In this document: positions 1 through 8,945 of the stretch, one piece after another
Numbering within the stretch: the first letter of the stretch is position 1
How the letters are laid out: every line of letters begins with the position of its first letter
NCBI GenBank assembly: GCA_027923965.1
Contig: AP026969.1
Span: 4,278,001-4,342,000 of the forward strand
Direction: 5' to 3'
Length of the DNA: 64,000 bases
DNA from: Comamonadaceae bacterium OS-1
GTDB taxonomy: Bacteria > Pseudomonadota > Gammaproteobacteria > Burkholderiales > Burkholderiaceae_C
Translations under genes and position numbers: made by a program
Notes under the pieces: generated by a model
Databases searched by the model: none
The model's input: only the letters and a program-made list of their open reading frames with translations
Told to the model about the DNA's origin: nothing

Positions 1-1139
1 CGGGGCTGATCATGTCGGCGTATTTCGCGGGCTTCGTGTACGGTACCTATGCCTGTCCGGTCATCATCCGCCGCGTGGGCCACATCCGCGCGTTTGCCTC
101 GATGGCGACGATTGCCTCGTCGCTGCCCATCATGCATGCGCTGTGGGTCAATCCCTGGGCCTGGGGGGCGCTGCGCTTTGTCACCGGGGTGTGTCTGGTG
201 GGGCTGTACATCGTGGTGGAGAGCTGGCTCAACGTGGTGGCCACCAGCCAGCAGCGCGGCAAGGTGTTTGCCGCCTACATGGCCGTCAACGGGGTGGCGC
301 TGGCGCTGGGCCAGTGGCTGATTCTGGTGGGCGACCGGTACGGTTTTGTGCCGTTTGCGGTGGTGTCCATTCTGTTCTCGTTGGCCATATTGCCCATCAC
401 ACTCACGCCGGTGAGCGAGCCGGAGCCCACCGACGCGCCCAAGCTGGGCCTGTTCGAGCTGTTCCACATCTCCCCCATCGGGGTGATCGGGGCCGTGGGC
501 TCGGGCCTGCTCAACGGCGCGTTCTACAGCCTGGGCACGGTGTTCGCCCAGGGCGTGGGCTTCAGCGAGGCTGGCATCGCAACCTTCATGGCCGCTACCA
601 TCCTGGGCGGGGCGGTGTTCCAGTGGCCGGTGGGGCATTTGTCCGACCGGCACGACCGCCGCCGCGTGCTGTTCCTGGTCTGCGCCCTGAGCGCGGCGGT
701 GGCCGTGGCGGGCTACTTCATGGCCGAGGGCAACGAGATGCTGCTGATCGGACTGGGCGTGGTGTACGGCGGCCTGTCATTCTCGATCTACGGGCTGAGC
801 GTGGCCCATGTGAACGACCTGATCGACCCCTCGCGGGTGCTGGAAGTCACCGGCGGCCTGCTGCTGCTATTCGGCATCGGGGCTACCGTGGGCCCGACGC
901 TGGGCGGCGCCATGATGGACTGGATGGGCCCCGCCGCGCTGATGCTGTACTTTGCGGGCCTGCTGAGCCTGCTGGTGCTGGCCACCTGGCGCTACAGCAT
1001 CCGCAGCACCCCACACGCCGACGCACACGCCGTCAAATCCGACTACGTGGTCATGGGCAGCGGCTCGCAGGCGGTGCTGCAGATGGACCCACGCCGGACC
1101 GCAGGCACCCACACCACCCCCGCCGACCTCGGACCGTAG
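1..1139 (+). CDS. MFS transporter, YcaD-like (5' end outside window)
   Basis: A major facilitator superfamily permease of the inner membrane whose substrate cannot be told. The frame is open to the left edge (codons for Gly-Leu-Ile precede the first Met at 12), and that Gly-Leu-Ile then SAYFAGFVYG matches the early second helix of YcaD-type transporters, so roughly the first 40-60 residues are missing. Visible are about ten hydrophobic helices, a conserved loop with DRHDRRR around residue 215, and a hydrophilic tail of about 45 residues after the last helix. It ends at a TAG at 1137-1139. The next gene begins about 100 bp downstream and is not obviously co-transcribed. Confidence 0.8.
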   Translation, partial: GLIMSAYFAGFVYGTYACPVIIRRVGHIRAFASMATIASSLPIMHALWVNPWAWGALRFVTGVCLVGLYIVVESWLNVVATSQQRGKVFAAYMAVNGVALALGQWLILVGDRYGFVPFAVVSILFSLAILPITLTPVSEPEPTDAPKLGLFELFHISPIGVIGAVGSGLLNGAFYSLGTVFAQGVGFSEAGIATFMAATILGGAVFQWPVGHLSDRHDRRRVLFLVCALSAAVAVAGYFMAEGNEMLLIGLGVVYGGLSFSIYGLSVAHVNDLIDPSRVLEVTGGLLLLFGIGATVGPTLGGAMMDWMGPAALMLYFAGLLSLLVLATWRYSIRSTPHADAHAVKSDYVVMGSGSQAVLQMDPRRTAGTHTTPADLGP

Positions 1140-1237
1140 CACCCAATCAATTATTCGGATTGATCTTGTCGCGGGCCAGGGTCGTAGGCACAGGGCGGCC
1201 CTAAACTTTCTTCCAACCTTTTGTGCTTGGAGCCCGC

Positions 1238-2431
1238 ATGCAACTCGAATCCATCCAGACCTTTGTGGTGGCCAACCCGCCGCCCAGCTTTGGCGGCCGC
1301 TACTTTGTGTTCGTCAAGCTGCGCACCCGCTGCGGCATCGAAGGCATTGGCGAGGCCTACACCGCCACCTTTGGCCCCAAAGTGGTGGCGGCCATGGCCG
1401 AAGACCTGTTTGCCCGCGTGTTCCAAGGCGAAGACCCGATGCAGACCGAAACCCTGTGGCGGCGCGCCTACGGCGAAGGCTTTTCGCTGCGGCCCGACAT
1501 CTCGCTGATGGGCGTGCTCAGCGCGCTGGAAATGGCCTGCTGGGACATCACCGGCAAGGCGCTGGGACAACCCGTCTACAAGCTGCTGGGCGGCCTGGTG
1601 AACCCGCGCCTGCGCAGCTACACCTACCTGTACCCCGACCCCGACGAGGACGAATCCTTCTACGGCGACCCGGACCGCTCTGCCGCGCGCGCCGCCCGCT
1701 ATGTGGAAGAAGGCTTTACCGCCGTGAAGTTCGACCCGGTGGGCGGCTACTCGGTGTTCGACCCGCGCCAGCCCACGCTGGAGCGCATGGACATGTCGGA
1801 GCGCTTCTGCGCCCGCATCCGCGAAGCCGTGGGCGACAAGGCGGACCTGCTGTTTGGCACCCACGGCCAGTTCACCGTGTCCGGGGCCAAGCGCCTGGCG
1901 CGCCGCCTGGAGCCCTACAACCCATTGTGGTTCGAAGAGCCCACGCCGCCCGAGCGCCCCGAGTCCATGGCCGAGGTGGCCCGCTACACCTGCATCCCCG
2001 TGGCCACCGGCGAGCGCCTGTGCACCAAGTACGAATTTGCCCGGGTGCTGGAAACCGGCGCGGCCACCATCCTGCAGCCCAACCTGGGCCGCGTGGGCGG
2101 CATTCTGGAGGCCAAAAAGATCGCCGGTATGGCCGAGGCGCACTACGCGCAAATCGCCCCGCACCTGTACTGCGGCCCCATCGTGGCAGCGGCCAACATC
2201 CAGCTCGCGGCCTGCATCCCCAACTTCCTGATTCTGGAAAGCATCCAGCAATTTGGTGGCTTCCACGCACAACTTTTGAAGAAGCCACTGCAGTGGGAAG
2301 GCGGCTACGTCATCCCCAGCAAGGAACCCGGCCTGGGCGTGGAGCTCAACGAGGCCGTCGCCCTGGCCCACCCCTACGACAGCACCCGCCTGCACCTGGA
2401 TATGGCGCAACACCCCCTGGGCTACTTTTGA
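1238..2431 (+). CDS. Mandelate racemase/muconate lactonizing enzyme family protein (putative sugar-acid dehydratase)
   Basis: An enolase-superfamily enzyme of about 397 residues; relatives remove water from aldonic or aldaric acids in the cytoplasm. A capping domain comes first, then a TIM barrel with the second-strand base motif AVKFDP, ligand glutamates in WFEEP and TGERL, and APHLYCGPI carrying the catalytic His. The third-strand motif reads FGTHGQ: the His is present, but the usual metal-ligand Asp two residues before it is Gly. The ATG at 1238 is preferred over a GTG 15 bp upstream because GGAG (1229-1232) sits 5 nt before it. The stop is one base from the start of the aldehyde dehydrogenase at 2433, so the two form an operon. 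The substrate is not identifiable; gluconate, galactonate or a deoxysugar acid are possible. Confidence 0.8.
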   Translation: MQLESIQTFVVANPPPSFGGRYFVFVKLRTRCGIEGIGEAYTATFGPKVVAAMAEDLFARVFQGEDPMQTETLWRRAYGEGFSLRPDISLMGVLSALEMACWDITGKALGQPVYKLLGGLVNPRLRSYTYLYPDPDEDESFYGDPDRSAARAARYVEEGFTAVKFDPVGGYSVFDPRQPTLERMDMSERFCARIREAVGDKADLLFGTHGQFTVSGAKRLARRLEPYNPLWFEEPTPPERPESMAEVARYTCIPVATGERLCTKYEFARVLETGAATILQPNLGRVGGILEAKKIAGMAEAHYAQIAPHLYCGPIVAAANIQLAACIPNFLILESIQQFGGFHAQLLKKPLQWEGGYVIPSKEPGLGVELNEAVALAHPYDSTRLHLDMAQHPLGYF

Positions 2432-2432
2432 C

Positions 2433-3851
2433 ATGCACATCTACCTGAACTTCATCCACAACCAGTGGGTCGCCGGACCCGGTAGCTACACCGTCACCAA
2501 CCCCGCCACCGAGGAAACCGTGGGCCAGGTCAGCGCCGCCAGCGCCGCCCAGGCCCTGGCCGCGGTGGATGCCGCCGCCGCGGCCCAGCGCAGCTGGCGC
2601 AAGCTCACCAGCATAGCGCGCGGCAACCACCTGCGCGCCCTGGCCGATGCGCTGGTAGCCCGCAAATCCGCTATCGGCCAGGCGCTGGCGCTGGAGTCGG
2701 GCAAGAGCCTGGAAGATGCTGAGAACGAAGCCGTGTACGCGGCAGAGATCACCCGTTACCACGCCGAATGGGCGCGCCGCATCGAGGGTGAAATCATCCC
2801 CAGCGACAGCCCCGGCGAGAACCTCATGCTGCACCGCGAGCCCATGGGCGTGGTGGCCTGCTTGATCCCGTTCAACTACCCCGTCTACACCTTGCTGCGC
2901 AAGATTGCACCCGCGCTGATCACCGGCAACACCGTGGTGGTACGCCCCAGCAACCACACGCCCTGTTCGGCTTTTGAGATCGCGCAGGCGGTATTGGACG
3001 CAGGCCTGCCCCCTGGCGTGGTCAACATCCTGGCCATGGGCCACGCCGAAGCCGAGGCGCTCTGCACCCACCCCAAGGTCGCCATGATCACCCTCACCGG
3101 CAGCGTGGGCGCAGGCCAGCGCGTGCTGGACTATTCGCGCGTCAACATCGCCAAGGTGTCGCTGGAACTGGGCGGCAAAACCCCGGCCATCGTGGCCGCC
3201 GATGCCGACCTGGAGCAAGCCGCCAGCGACATCGTGCGCTCCAAGACCACCCACTGCGGCCAGCTCTGCACCGCGGTGGAGCGGGTCTACGTACAAGCAG
3301 CCGTGTTTGAGGCGCTGGTGGCCAAGCTCAAACAAAAACTCAGCGCCCACGCCTTCGGCAACCGCACCGAGCAAGCGCAGCGCATGGGCCCGCTGGTCAG
3401 CGCCTCGGCACGCCAGGGCATCCACGCGATGGTGGAGCGCGCCCTGCAAGCCGGTGCCCAGCTGGAATGCGGCGGCAGCATCCCCAGCGGCCCGGGCTAC
3501 TTCTACCCGCCCACCCTGCTCACCCACGTGCGGCAAGACATGGAAATCGTGCAGGAAGAAGTCTTTGGTCCGGTGCTGTGCGTGCTGCCCTACACCACGC
3601 TGGACCACGCCCTGGCCCTGGCCAACGACCACCAGTTCGGCCTGGCATCCGTCCTGTACACCGCAGACTACCGCAGCGTGATGCAGGCCAGCAACGAGAT
3701 CGAAGCCGGCGAGCTCTACATCAACCGCACCCCCGCCGACCCCTACCAGGGCTACCACGCGGGCTGGAAACGCTCCGGCCTGGGGGGAGACGACGGCAAG
3801 CACGGCATGCTGGAGTTCACGCAGACGCGGCTGGTGGTGATGAAGTTTTAA
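2433..3851 (+). CDS. Aldehyde dehydrogenase, AldA (lactaldehyde/glycolaldehyde dehydrogenase)-like
   Basis: A cytoplasmic NAD(P)-dependent aldehyde dehydrogenase of 472 residues. The oxyanion Asn is in PFNYP (148), the general base Glu245 in ELGGK and the nucleophile Cys279 in GQLC. The C-terminus (GGDDGKHGMLEF) and the stretch EWARRIEGEIIPSD follow E. coli AldA closely, which oxidises L-lactaldehyde and glycolaldehyde. The coenzyme loop reads VVVRPSN instead of the usual V-x-K-P-S-E, so the Lys and Glu that fix the adenosine ribose are changed. Translation is probably coupled to the upstream dehydratase (1-nt gap), which suggests that together they oxidise a sugar-acid breakdown product. The downstream LysR gene on the same strand is a candidate regulator. 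Confidence 0.85.
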   Translation: MHIYLNFIHNQWVAGPGSYTVTNPATEETVGQVSAASAAQALAAVDAAAAAQRSWRKLTSIARGNHLRALADALVARKSAIGQALALESGKSLEDAENEAVYAAEITRYHAEWARRIEGEIIPSDSPGENLMLHREPMGVVACLIPFNYPVYTLLRKIAPALITGNTVVVRPSNHTPCSAFEIAQAVLDAGLPPGVVNILAMGHAEAEALCTHPKVAMITLTGSVGAGQRVLDYSRVNIAKVSLELGGKTPAIVAADADLEQAASDIVRSKTTHCGQLCTAVERVYVQAAVFEALVAKLKQKLSAHAFGNRTEQAQRMGPLVSASARQGIHAMVERALQAGAQLECGGSIPSGPGYFYPPTLLTHVRQDMEIVQEEVFGPVLCVLPYTTLDHALALANDHQFGLASVLYTADYRSVMQASNEIEAGELYINRTPADPYQGYHAGWKRSGLGGDDGKHGMLEFTQTRLVVMKF

Positions 3852-3857
3852 GAAAAA

Positions 3858-3912
3858 TCGGCCTCCATCGCTTATTCGATAAGCACAAGCAGCTATAAAA
3901 AATATAGTAAAT
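3858..3912. repeat. Dispersed palindromic repeat, family A (copy 1)
   Basis: Copy of a short palindromic repeat found at 13 places in this window. The core here is CGCTTATTCGATAAGC followed by ACAAGCAGCTAT and an A/T-rich end. It lies in the 99-bp gap between the aldehyde dehydrogenase stop and the LysR start. Confidence 0.75.
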
Positions 3913-3950
3913 ACACCCCCGGTTGCCCCCGCCCTGGCGATAATGCGGCG

Positions 3951-4850
3951 ATGGAACTCACCCCTCTGCGCGCATTTCTGGCTGTGGCCCGCCACGGCCA
4001 GCTGGTGCGGGCGGCCGAGCAACTGCACCTGACCCAATCCGCGCTGTCCAAGCAGGTCAAGGGCCTGGAGGACGAGCTGGGCGTGCTGCTGTTTGCGCGC
4101 ACACCCACCGGCATGGTGCTCACCGGCGAGGGGCGGCGGCTGTTGCCGCTGGCCACCAAGACGGTGGAGTCGGTGCAGGACATCAGCGCGCTGGCGGCGC
4201 AGATGCGGGGCACGGTGTCGGGCGGGCTGCGGCTGGGCACCATCATCGACCCGGAATCCATCCGCCTGGGCCCGCTGCTGGCGGCCCTGCTGGAGTTTTA
4301 CCCGCACGTGGACGTGGCGCTGCAGCACGGCATCTCGGGAAGCGGGCTGCAGTTGCTGCGCGACGGCGAGGTCGATGCCTGCTTCTTCCTGGGGGCCCTC
4401 AAGGACCCGGACATCGCCGTGCGCCAGCTCTGGCTGGAACACTACGTGGTAGTCGGCCCGGTAGCCTGGGAAGAGCGGCTGCGCCAAGCCGACTGGAGCG
4501 ATCTGGCCGCCATGCCCTGGCTGTCCATGCCCGTGGGTGGCTCGCAATACGGCCTGGTGGCCCAGATGTTTGCCGAGCGCGGCCTGACCCACCGCACCTC
4601 GGTGCAGGCCGACCAGGAAGCCACCATGCTGGAGCTGGTGCAAAGCGGCGTGGCACTGTGCCTGATGCGGGAGCGCATCGCCGCGCCCGTCCTGCAGCGT
4701 GGCCAGGTGGTGCTGTGGCAGGGCGTACGCCTGCCCTGCCCGCTGTCGCTGCTGTACCGCCGCGCCGACGAAAACACCGCCACCCTCCAGGCCCTGCTGG
4801 CCATGCTGCAGGTGGTGTGGCCTACCCAGCCGGACGACACGGAAAACTAG
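3951..4850 (+). CDS. LysR-family transcriptional regulator
   Basis: A 299-residue LysR-type regulator: winged helix-turn-helix over residues 1-60 (TPLRAFLAVARHG, then LTQSALSKQVKGLE) and a type-2 periplasmic-binding-like effector domain from about 90 on. Its position downstream of the dehydratase/aldehyde dehydrogenase pair, on the same strand, makes control of that pair likely but not shown. The stop codon is 9 bp from the stop of the convergent acyltransferase gene. The effector is unknown. Confidence 0.85.
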   Translation: MELTPLRAFLAVARHGQLVRAAEQLHLTQSALSKQVKGLEDELGVLLFARTPTGMVLTGEGRRLLPLATKTVESVQDISALAAQMRGTVSGGLRLGTIIDPESIRLGPLLAALLEFYPHVDVALQHGISGSGLQLLRDGEVDACFFLGALKDPDIAVRQLWLEHYVVVGPVAWEERLRQADWSDLAAMPWLSMPVGGSQYGLVAQMFAERGLTHRTSVQADQEATMLELVQSGVALCLMRERIAAPVLQRGQVVLWQGVRLPCPLSLLYRRADENTATLQALLAMLQVVWPTQPDDTEN

Positions 4851-4859
4851 GGCAGGTTA

Positions 4860-5984
4860 TTAGGCAACAGAGGCGCGCGCGGCCACGCGCTTGACCATCT
4901 GGCTGCCAAAGGCAATGCCACGCTTTTCGATGGTGCGTTCGGTTACCAGTGCAATGGTGAACGTGGCCAGGCACACCAGAACGTAGCTCACCGCCAGCAC
5001 CAGCGCGGGCGGCAGCGTGGTGGGGTGCTGCGCCAGAAAGGGCTTCAGCAGGATCTTGGCAAAAATGAAGTGGAAGATGTAGATCGAGAACGACACCCGG
5101 CCCATCGCGCACAGCAACGGGGGCGGATGGCGCCACAGCCGCAGCAGGTTCAACAGAAAAAAGAAGGAGATGCCCGCCAGCGTTGGCAAAACCGCAGACA
5201 TCACATGCGGCTTGTAGTCCCACAGGGCGATGGCGATCCCGGTGGGCACGGCAAACCCGATGGCCAGCCAGGGCTTGGAGTCCAGTAGCCCTCGGTAGCG
5301 ACCATCTTCCAGCACAAAATAGCCCAGCATGCCCAACAGAAACACCGGCAGTTGGTTGATCAAATGGTTGGCAAAAAAGTAGCCATCGAGCCCGCGTCCG
5401 ACAGTTCGGTGAAAAACCACGTCGACCACCCAGGCCGTGCCGATCACGGCGACCAATGCCCATATCCCTTTCGCCCTGAGGCTTTCAAACCAATAGAACA
5501 GCACCGGAAAACACGCATAAAACGCCATCTCCGTACCGATCGACCAGCCACCCGGCACGATGTTGTTGTTGGCAGCGGGTACAAAGCCGTGGATGAACAG
5601 CACATTGGCCAGGATGTTCCACCCGGTGTAGGCGTCGGCCGCATGGTCTTGCCCCGCCAGTTGCCTGGCAAGGGCCACGCCGAAATAGAAAACAATGCCC
5701 AGGTAGTACAGCGGTGCAATGCGCCAGAACCGGCGGATAAAAAACGCCCGTATGTGCCGCGGCTCCGTACGGCGCTGTACAAAGGTGCGGCACAGGGTAA
5801 AAGCCGATGCCACAAAAAACAGCTGCACCCCCATCTGCCCATAGCCCGCCAGTAGCGCGACCGGACCGGCAAGGCCACTGACCGACTGTGCTGTGTGCAC
5901 CAGCACCACCATCAAAATGGCGATCCCCCGCGCCACGTCCACGTAGGCAAGATTGGGCAATGGGGTGGGTACGTTTTTTGGCAT
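4860..5984 (-). CDS. Acyltransferase family 3 (OafA/YrhL-type) membrane protein
   Basis: A polytopic inner-membrane acyltransferase of 374 residues with about ten predicted helices. It begins with YVDVARGIAILMVVLVH, which holds the Arg-Gly and His typical of this family near the first helix; further on are RRFWRIAPLYY and GGWSIGTEMAFY, also family signatures. Members transfer acetyl or other acyl groups to surface or exported glycans (O-antigen, exopolysaccharide, Nod factor). No glycan gene is adjacent, so the acceptor is unknown. It is convergent with the LysR gene and appears to be transcribed alone. Confidence 0.85.
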   Translation of the reverse strand: MPKNVPTPLPNLAYVDVARGIAILMVVLVHTAQSVSGLAGPVALLAGYGQMGVQLFFVASAFTLCRTFVQRRTEPRHIRAFFIRRFWRIAPLYYLGIVFYFGVALARQLAGQDHAADAYTGWNILANVLFIHGFVPAANNNIVPGGWSIGTEMAFYACFPVLFYWFESLRAKGIWALVAVIGTAWVVDVVFHRTVGRGLDGYFFANHLINQLPVFLLGMLGYFVLEDGRYRGLLDSKPWLAIGFAVPTGIAIALWDYKPHVMSAVLPTLAGISFFFLLNLLRLWRHPPPLLCAMGRVSFSIYIFHFIFAKILLKPFLAQHPTTLPPALVLAVSYVLVCLATFTIALVTERTIEKRGIAFGSQMVKRVAARASVA

Positions 5985-6302
5985 GGCTCCTCGATGGCAG
6001 CGCCGCTGGGGTAGTCATGACCCGTGTTTACGCAGCGCACGATTCTAGCCACCGCTGGGCCAAGCCTCGCATCTTGCCTTCGCCATTTTGAACCACCCGT
6101 GCCTCTAGGGGTTTTCACCATGCGGCTGTGGACGCAGGCGCGCAAGTCCTTGTCAACAAAGGCTATTCCCGCAGGTTGAGGCCGGGTTGCCCGAATGTCA
6201 CTCGGCCAAACGGGGCGGCTTGCCTAGACTGCGCTCAGACCGGTGTTCCTGGTCGGTGGCACCTGGCCACACCCCACAAGTCCATCTCCTGGAGACAACA
6301 CA

Positions 6303-7613
6303 ATGCCCATTCCCTCCCCTGCCAGCGACGCGCTGGAGAAAGCCACCTACAGCAAGGTCATGTGGCGGCTGATTCCTTTTCTGTTCCTGTGCTACGTGGT
6401 GGCCTACCTGGACCGCGTCAACGTGGGCTTTGCCAAGCTGCAGATGCTGACCGACCTGAAGTTCAGCGACACCGTGTACGGCCTGGGGGCGGGCATCTTC
6501 TTCATTGGCTACTTTCTGTTTGAAGTGCCCAGCAACATGATCCTGCACCGCACCGGCGCCCGGGTGTGGATTGCCCGCATCATGGTCACCTGGGGGGTGA
6601 TCTCGTCGTGCATGATGTTCGTCACCACGCCCACCATGTTCTACGTGCTGCGCTTCTTTTTGGGCGTATCGGAAGCGGGCTTCTTCCCCGGCATCATCCT
6701 GTACCTGACGTACTGGTTCCCGTCGGCCCGGCGTGCCCGCGTGGTGGCGCTGTTCATGACGGCCATCGCCCTCTCGGGCGTGGTGGGCGGCCCGCTGTCG
6801 GGCTGGATCATGCAGGCCTTTGCCGGGGTGAACGGCTGGACGGGCTGGCAATGGCTGTTTCTGCTGGAGGGCATTCCTTCCATCCTGGTCGGCATTAGCG
6901 TGTACTTTTATCTGGACGACTCCATCGCCCAGGCCCGCTGGTTGACCGATGCCGAAAAGAGCCTGCTGATCGACAACATCCGCCGCGATGAAGGCACCCG
7001 TGGCGACCACAGCCTGAAGCAGGTGTTCCGCAATGGCCGGGTGTGGCTGATGGCCAGCATCTACTTTTGCTTCATCATGGGCCTGTACGGCATCAGCTTT
7101 TGGCTGCCGCAACTCATCAAGACAGCGGGCGTGAAAGACGTGCTGGATGTGGGGCTGCTCACCATGATCCCGTACGCCCTGGCCGCCGTGGCCATGGTGC
7201 TGGCCAGCCGCAGCTCGGACCGCACTGGCGAACGCCGCTGGCACACTGCCGGAGCCGGTTTCATTGGCGGTATCGGCCTGATTTTGAGCGGCATTTATGG
7301 CGGCGATGTGACGCTGGCCATGGCGGCGCTGAGCCTGGCCACCATGGGCATCCTGACCTGCCTGCCCCTGTTCTGGACCCTGCCGACCAGCATGCTGCGC
7401 GGCTCGGCGGCGGCGGCAGGCATTGCGCTGATCAACGCCGTGGGCAACCTGGCCGGGTTCGTCAGCCCGTTCATGGTGGGCAGCGTCAAGGATGCCACCG
7501 GCAGCACCACCGCGGGCCTGTATGTGCTGGCCGCCAGCCTGGTGTTGGGCGGCGTGCTGGTGCTGCTGGCCACCCGCGGCCGCCACGCCAGCACCCAACT
7601 GGCTGCCGCCTGA
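6303..7613 (+). CDS. MFS transporter, anion:cation symporter (ACS) family
   Basis: An inner-membrane importer of 436 residues with 12 helices, belonging to the group that takes up organic anions such as glucarate, tartrate, phthalate or hexuronates. YLDRVNVGFAKL near residue 40 and the segment FGVSEAGFFPGI-like (FLGVSEAGFFPGII) are ACS signatures. An in-frame start 60 bp upstream exists, but the ATG at 6303 has GGAGA at 6291-6295, 7 nt away, and gives the usual N-terminus. The glycerate kinase gene starts 7 bp after its stop, so the pair probably imports and processes a hydroxy-acid that yields glycerate. Confidence 0.85.
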   Translation: MPIPSPASDALEKATYSKVMWRLIPFLFLCYVVAYLDRVNVGFAKLQMLTDLKFSDTVYGLGAGIFFIGYFLFEVPSNMILHRTGARVWIARIMVTWGVISSCMMFVTTPTMFYVLRFFLGVSEAGFFPGIILYLTYWFPSARRARVVALFMTAIALSGVVGGPLSGWIMQAFAGVNGWTGWQWLFLLEGIPSILVGISVYFYLDDSIAQARWLTDAEKSLLIDNIRRDEGTRGDHSLKQVFRNGRVWLMASIYFCFIMGLYGISFWLPQLIKTAGVKDVLDVGLLTMIPYALAAVAMVLASRSSDRTGERRWHTAGAGFIGGIGLILSGIYGGDVTLAMAALSLATMGILTCLPLFWTLPTSMLRGSAAAAGIALINAVGNLAGFVSPFMVGSVKDATGSTTAGLYVLAASLVLGGVLVLLATRGRHASTQLAAA

Positions 7614-7620
7614 AGCGTCC

Positions 7621-8883
7621 ATGGCAAGCCCCCACACCCTGTTGCGCAGCCTGTTTGATGCGGCTGTTGCCGCCGCACAACCGGCGCTGTGCCTGCCCCC
7701 GCACCTGCCGCCGCCCCCCAAGGGCCGCACCATCGTCATCGGCGCGGGCAAGGCGTCTGCGGCCATGGCCCGGTCGCTGGAAGACCACTGGCCCGGCCCG
7801 CTCGAGGGCCTGGTCATCACCCGCTACGGCTATGCCGTGCCGTGTGAACGCATCGAGATCGTGCAAGCCGCCCACCCGGTACCGGACGCCGCGGGCCAGC
7901 AGGCCACCCAGCGCATCCGCGACATGGTGCGCGGCCTGACGGCGGACGACCTGGTGATCGCCCTCATCTCCGGCGGCGGCTCGTCCCTGCTGGTAGCCCC
8001 TGGCGAGGGCCTGACGCTGGCCGACAAGCAGGCCGTGAACAGCGCGCTACTGGAGTGCGGCGCCAGCATCTCCGAGATGAACTGCGTGCGCCGCCACCTG
8101 TCGCAGGTCAAGGGAGGTCGCCTGGCCGCCGCCTGCCACCCGGCGCCGGTGTGGACGCTGCTGATCTCCGACGTGCCCGGCGACGACCCTATCAATATCG
8201 CCTCCGGCCCCACCGTGGCCGACCCCAGCACCTGCGCCGACGCGCTGTCCATCATCGACCGCTACCGCATTGCAGTGCCGGCCACCGTACACGCCCTGCT
8301 GGAAAGCGGCCAGGGCGAAAGCGTGAAGCCCGGCGACCCGCGGCTGGCGGGCTGCACCACGCGCACCATCACCGCCCCGCAAATGGCCCTGGAAGCCGCC
8401 GCCGCCGTGGCCCGCGCCGCCGGGGTCACCCCCTACATCCTGGGCGACAGCCTGGAAGGCGAAGCCCGCGACCTGGGCAAGGCCATGGCCGGTATTACCC
8501 GCCAGGTGGTGCAACACGGCCAGCCGTTTAAAACGCCCTGCGTGCTGCTGTCGGGCGGCGAAACCACGGTGACTGTCAAAGGCACGGGCCGGGGCGGGCG
8601 CAATGTGGAGTTCTTGCTGTCGCTGGCGGTGGCACTGGACGGCCTGCCCGGCGTGCACGCCCTGGCGGGCGACACCGACGGCGTGGACGGGGCCGAAGAA
8701 ATCGCCGGGGCCCTCCTCACACCCGACACCCTGGCCCGCGCCTGGGCGCTGGGCACCCATCCGCGCCACAGCCTGGACAACAACGACGGCCACGGCTTCT
8801 TCCAGGCGCTGGGCGACTCGGTGGTGACCGGGCCCACACTGACCAATGTGAACGACTTTCGGGCTATTCTGATCGAGGGTTGA
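7621..8883 (+). CDS. ttuD: Glycerate 2-kinase (GckA/TtuD, MOFRL type)
   Basis: A cytoplasmic kinase of 420 residues that phosphorylates D-glycerate to 2-phosphoglycerate, the last step when tartrate, glucarate, glyoxylate or serine-cycle intermediates enter glycolysis. Seen: IVIGAGKASAAMA at the N-terminal nucleotide-binding domain, LISGGGSSLL, the conserved NCVRRHLSQVKGG, and the C-terminal MOFRL domain with LSGGETTVTVKG, GRGGRNVEFLL and DTDGVDG. The ATG at 7621 directly follows the MFS stop; the frame extends further upstream only through that other gene. The symbol is chosen by family resemblance; gckA is an equally used name. Confidence 0.9.
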   Translation: MASPHTLLRSLFDAAVAAAQPALCLPPHLPPPPKGRTIVIGAGKASAAMARSLEDHWPGPLEGLVITRYGYAVPCERIEIVQAAHPVPDAAGQQATQRIRDMVRGLTADDLVIALISGGGSSLLVAPGEGLTLADKQAVNSALLECGASISEMNCVRRHLSQVKGGRLAAACHPAPVWTLLISDVPGDDPINIASGPTVADPSTCADALSIIDRYRIAVPATVHALLESGQGESVKPGDPRLAGCTTRTITAPQMALEAAAAVARAAGVTPYILGDSLEGEARDLGKAMAGITRQVVQHGQPFKTPCVLLSGGETTVTVKGTGRGGRNVEFLLSLAVALDGLPGVHALAGDTDGVDGAEEIAGALLTPDTLARAWALGTHPRHSLDNNDGHGFFQALGDSVVTGPTLTNVNDFRAILIEG

Positions 8884-8884
8884 A

Positions 8885-8945
8885 TGCTTTTTAGGCCGCC
8901 CGTGCTCATCCAGTCAGCGTAAGCAGCTCTCAAAGTAATAGCAAT
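8885..8945. repeat. Family A palindromic repeat (copy 2)
   Basis: Diverged copy with AGGCCGCCCGTGCTCATC and GCGTAAGCAGCTCT. It fills the whole gap between the convergent glycerate kinase and LysR genes, where a hairpin could act as a terminator on both strands. Confidence 0.65.

Noticed and set aside
2346..4643. A 765-codon open frame on the minus strand
   Set aside because: It lies opposite the aldehyde dehydrogenase and LysR genes, has no family resemblance, and is the expected antisense effect of high-GC codon use.
5985..6302. Gene in the 318-bp gap before the MFS transporter
   Set aside because: Only short frames without ribosome sites or family content; taken as the promoter region of 6303.
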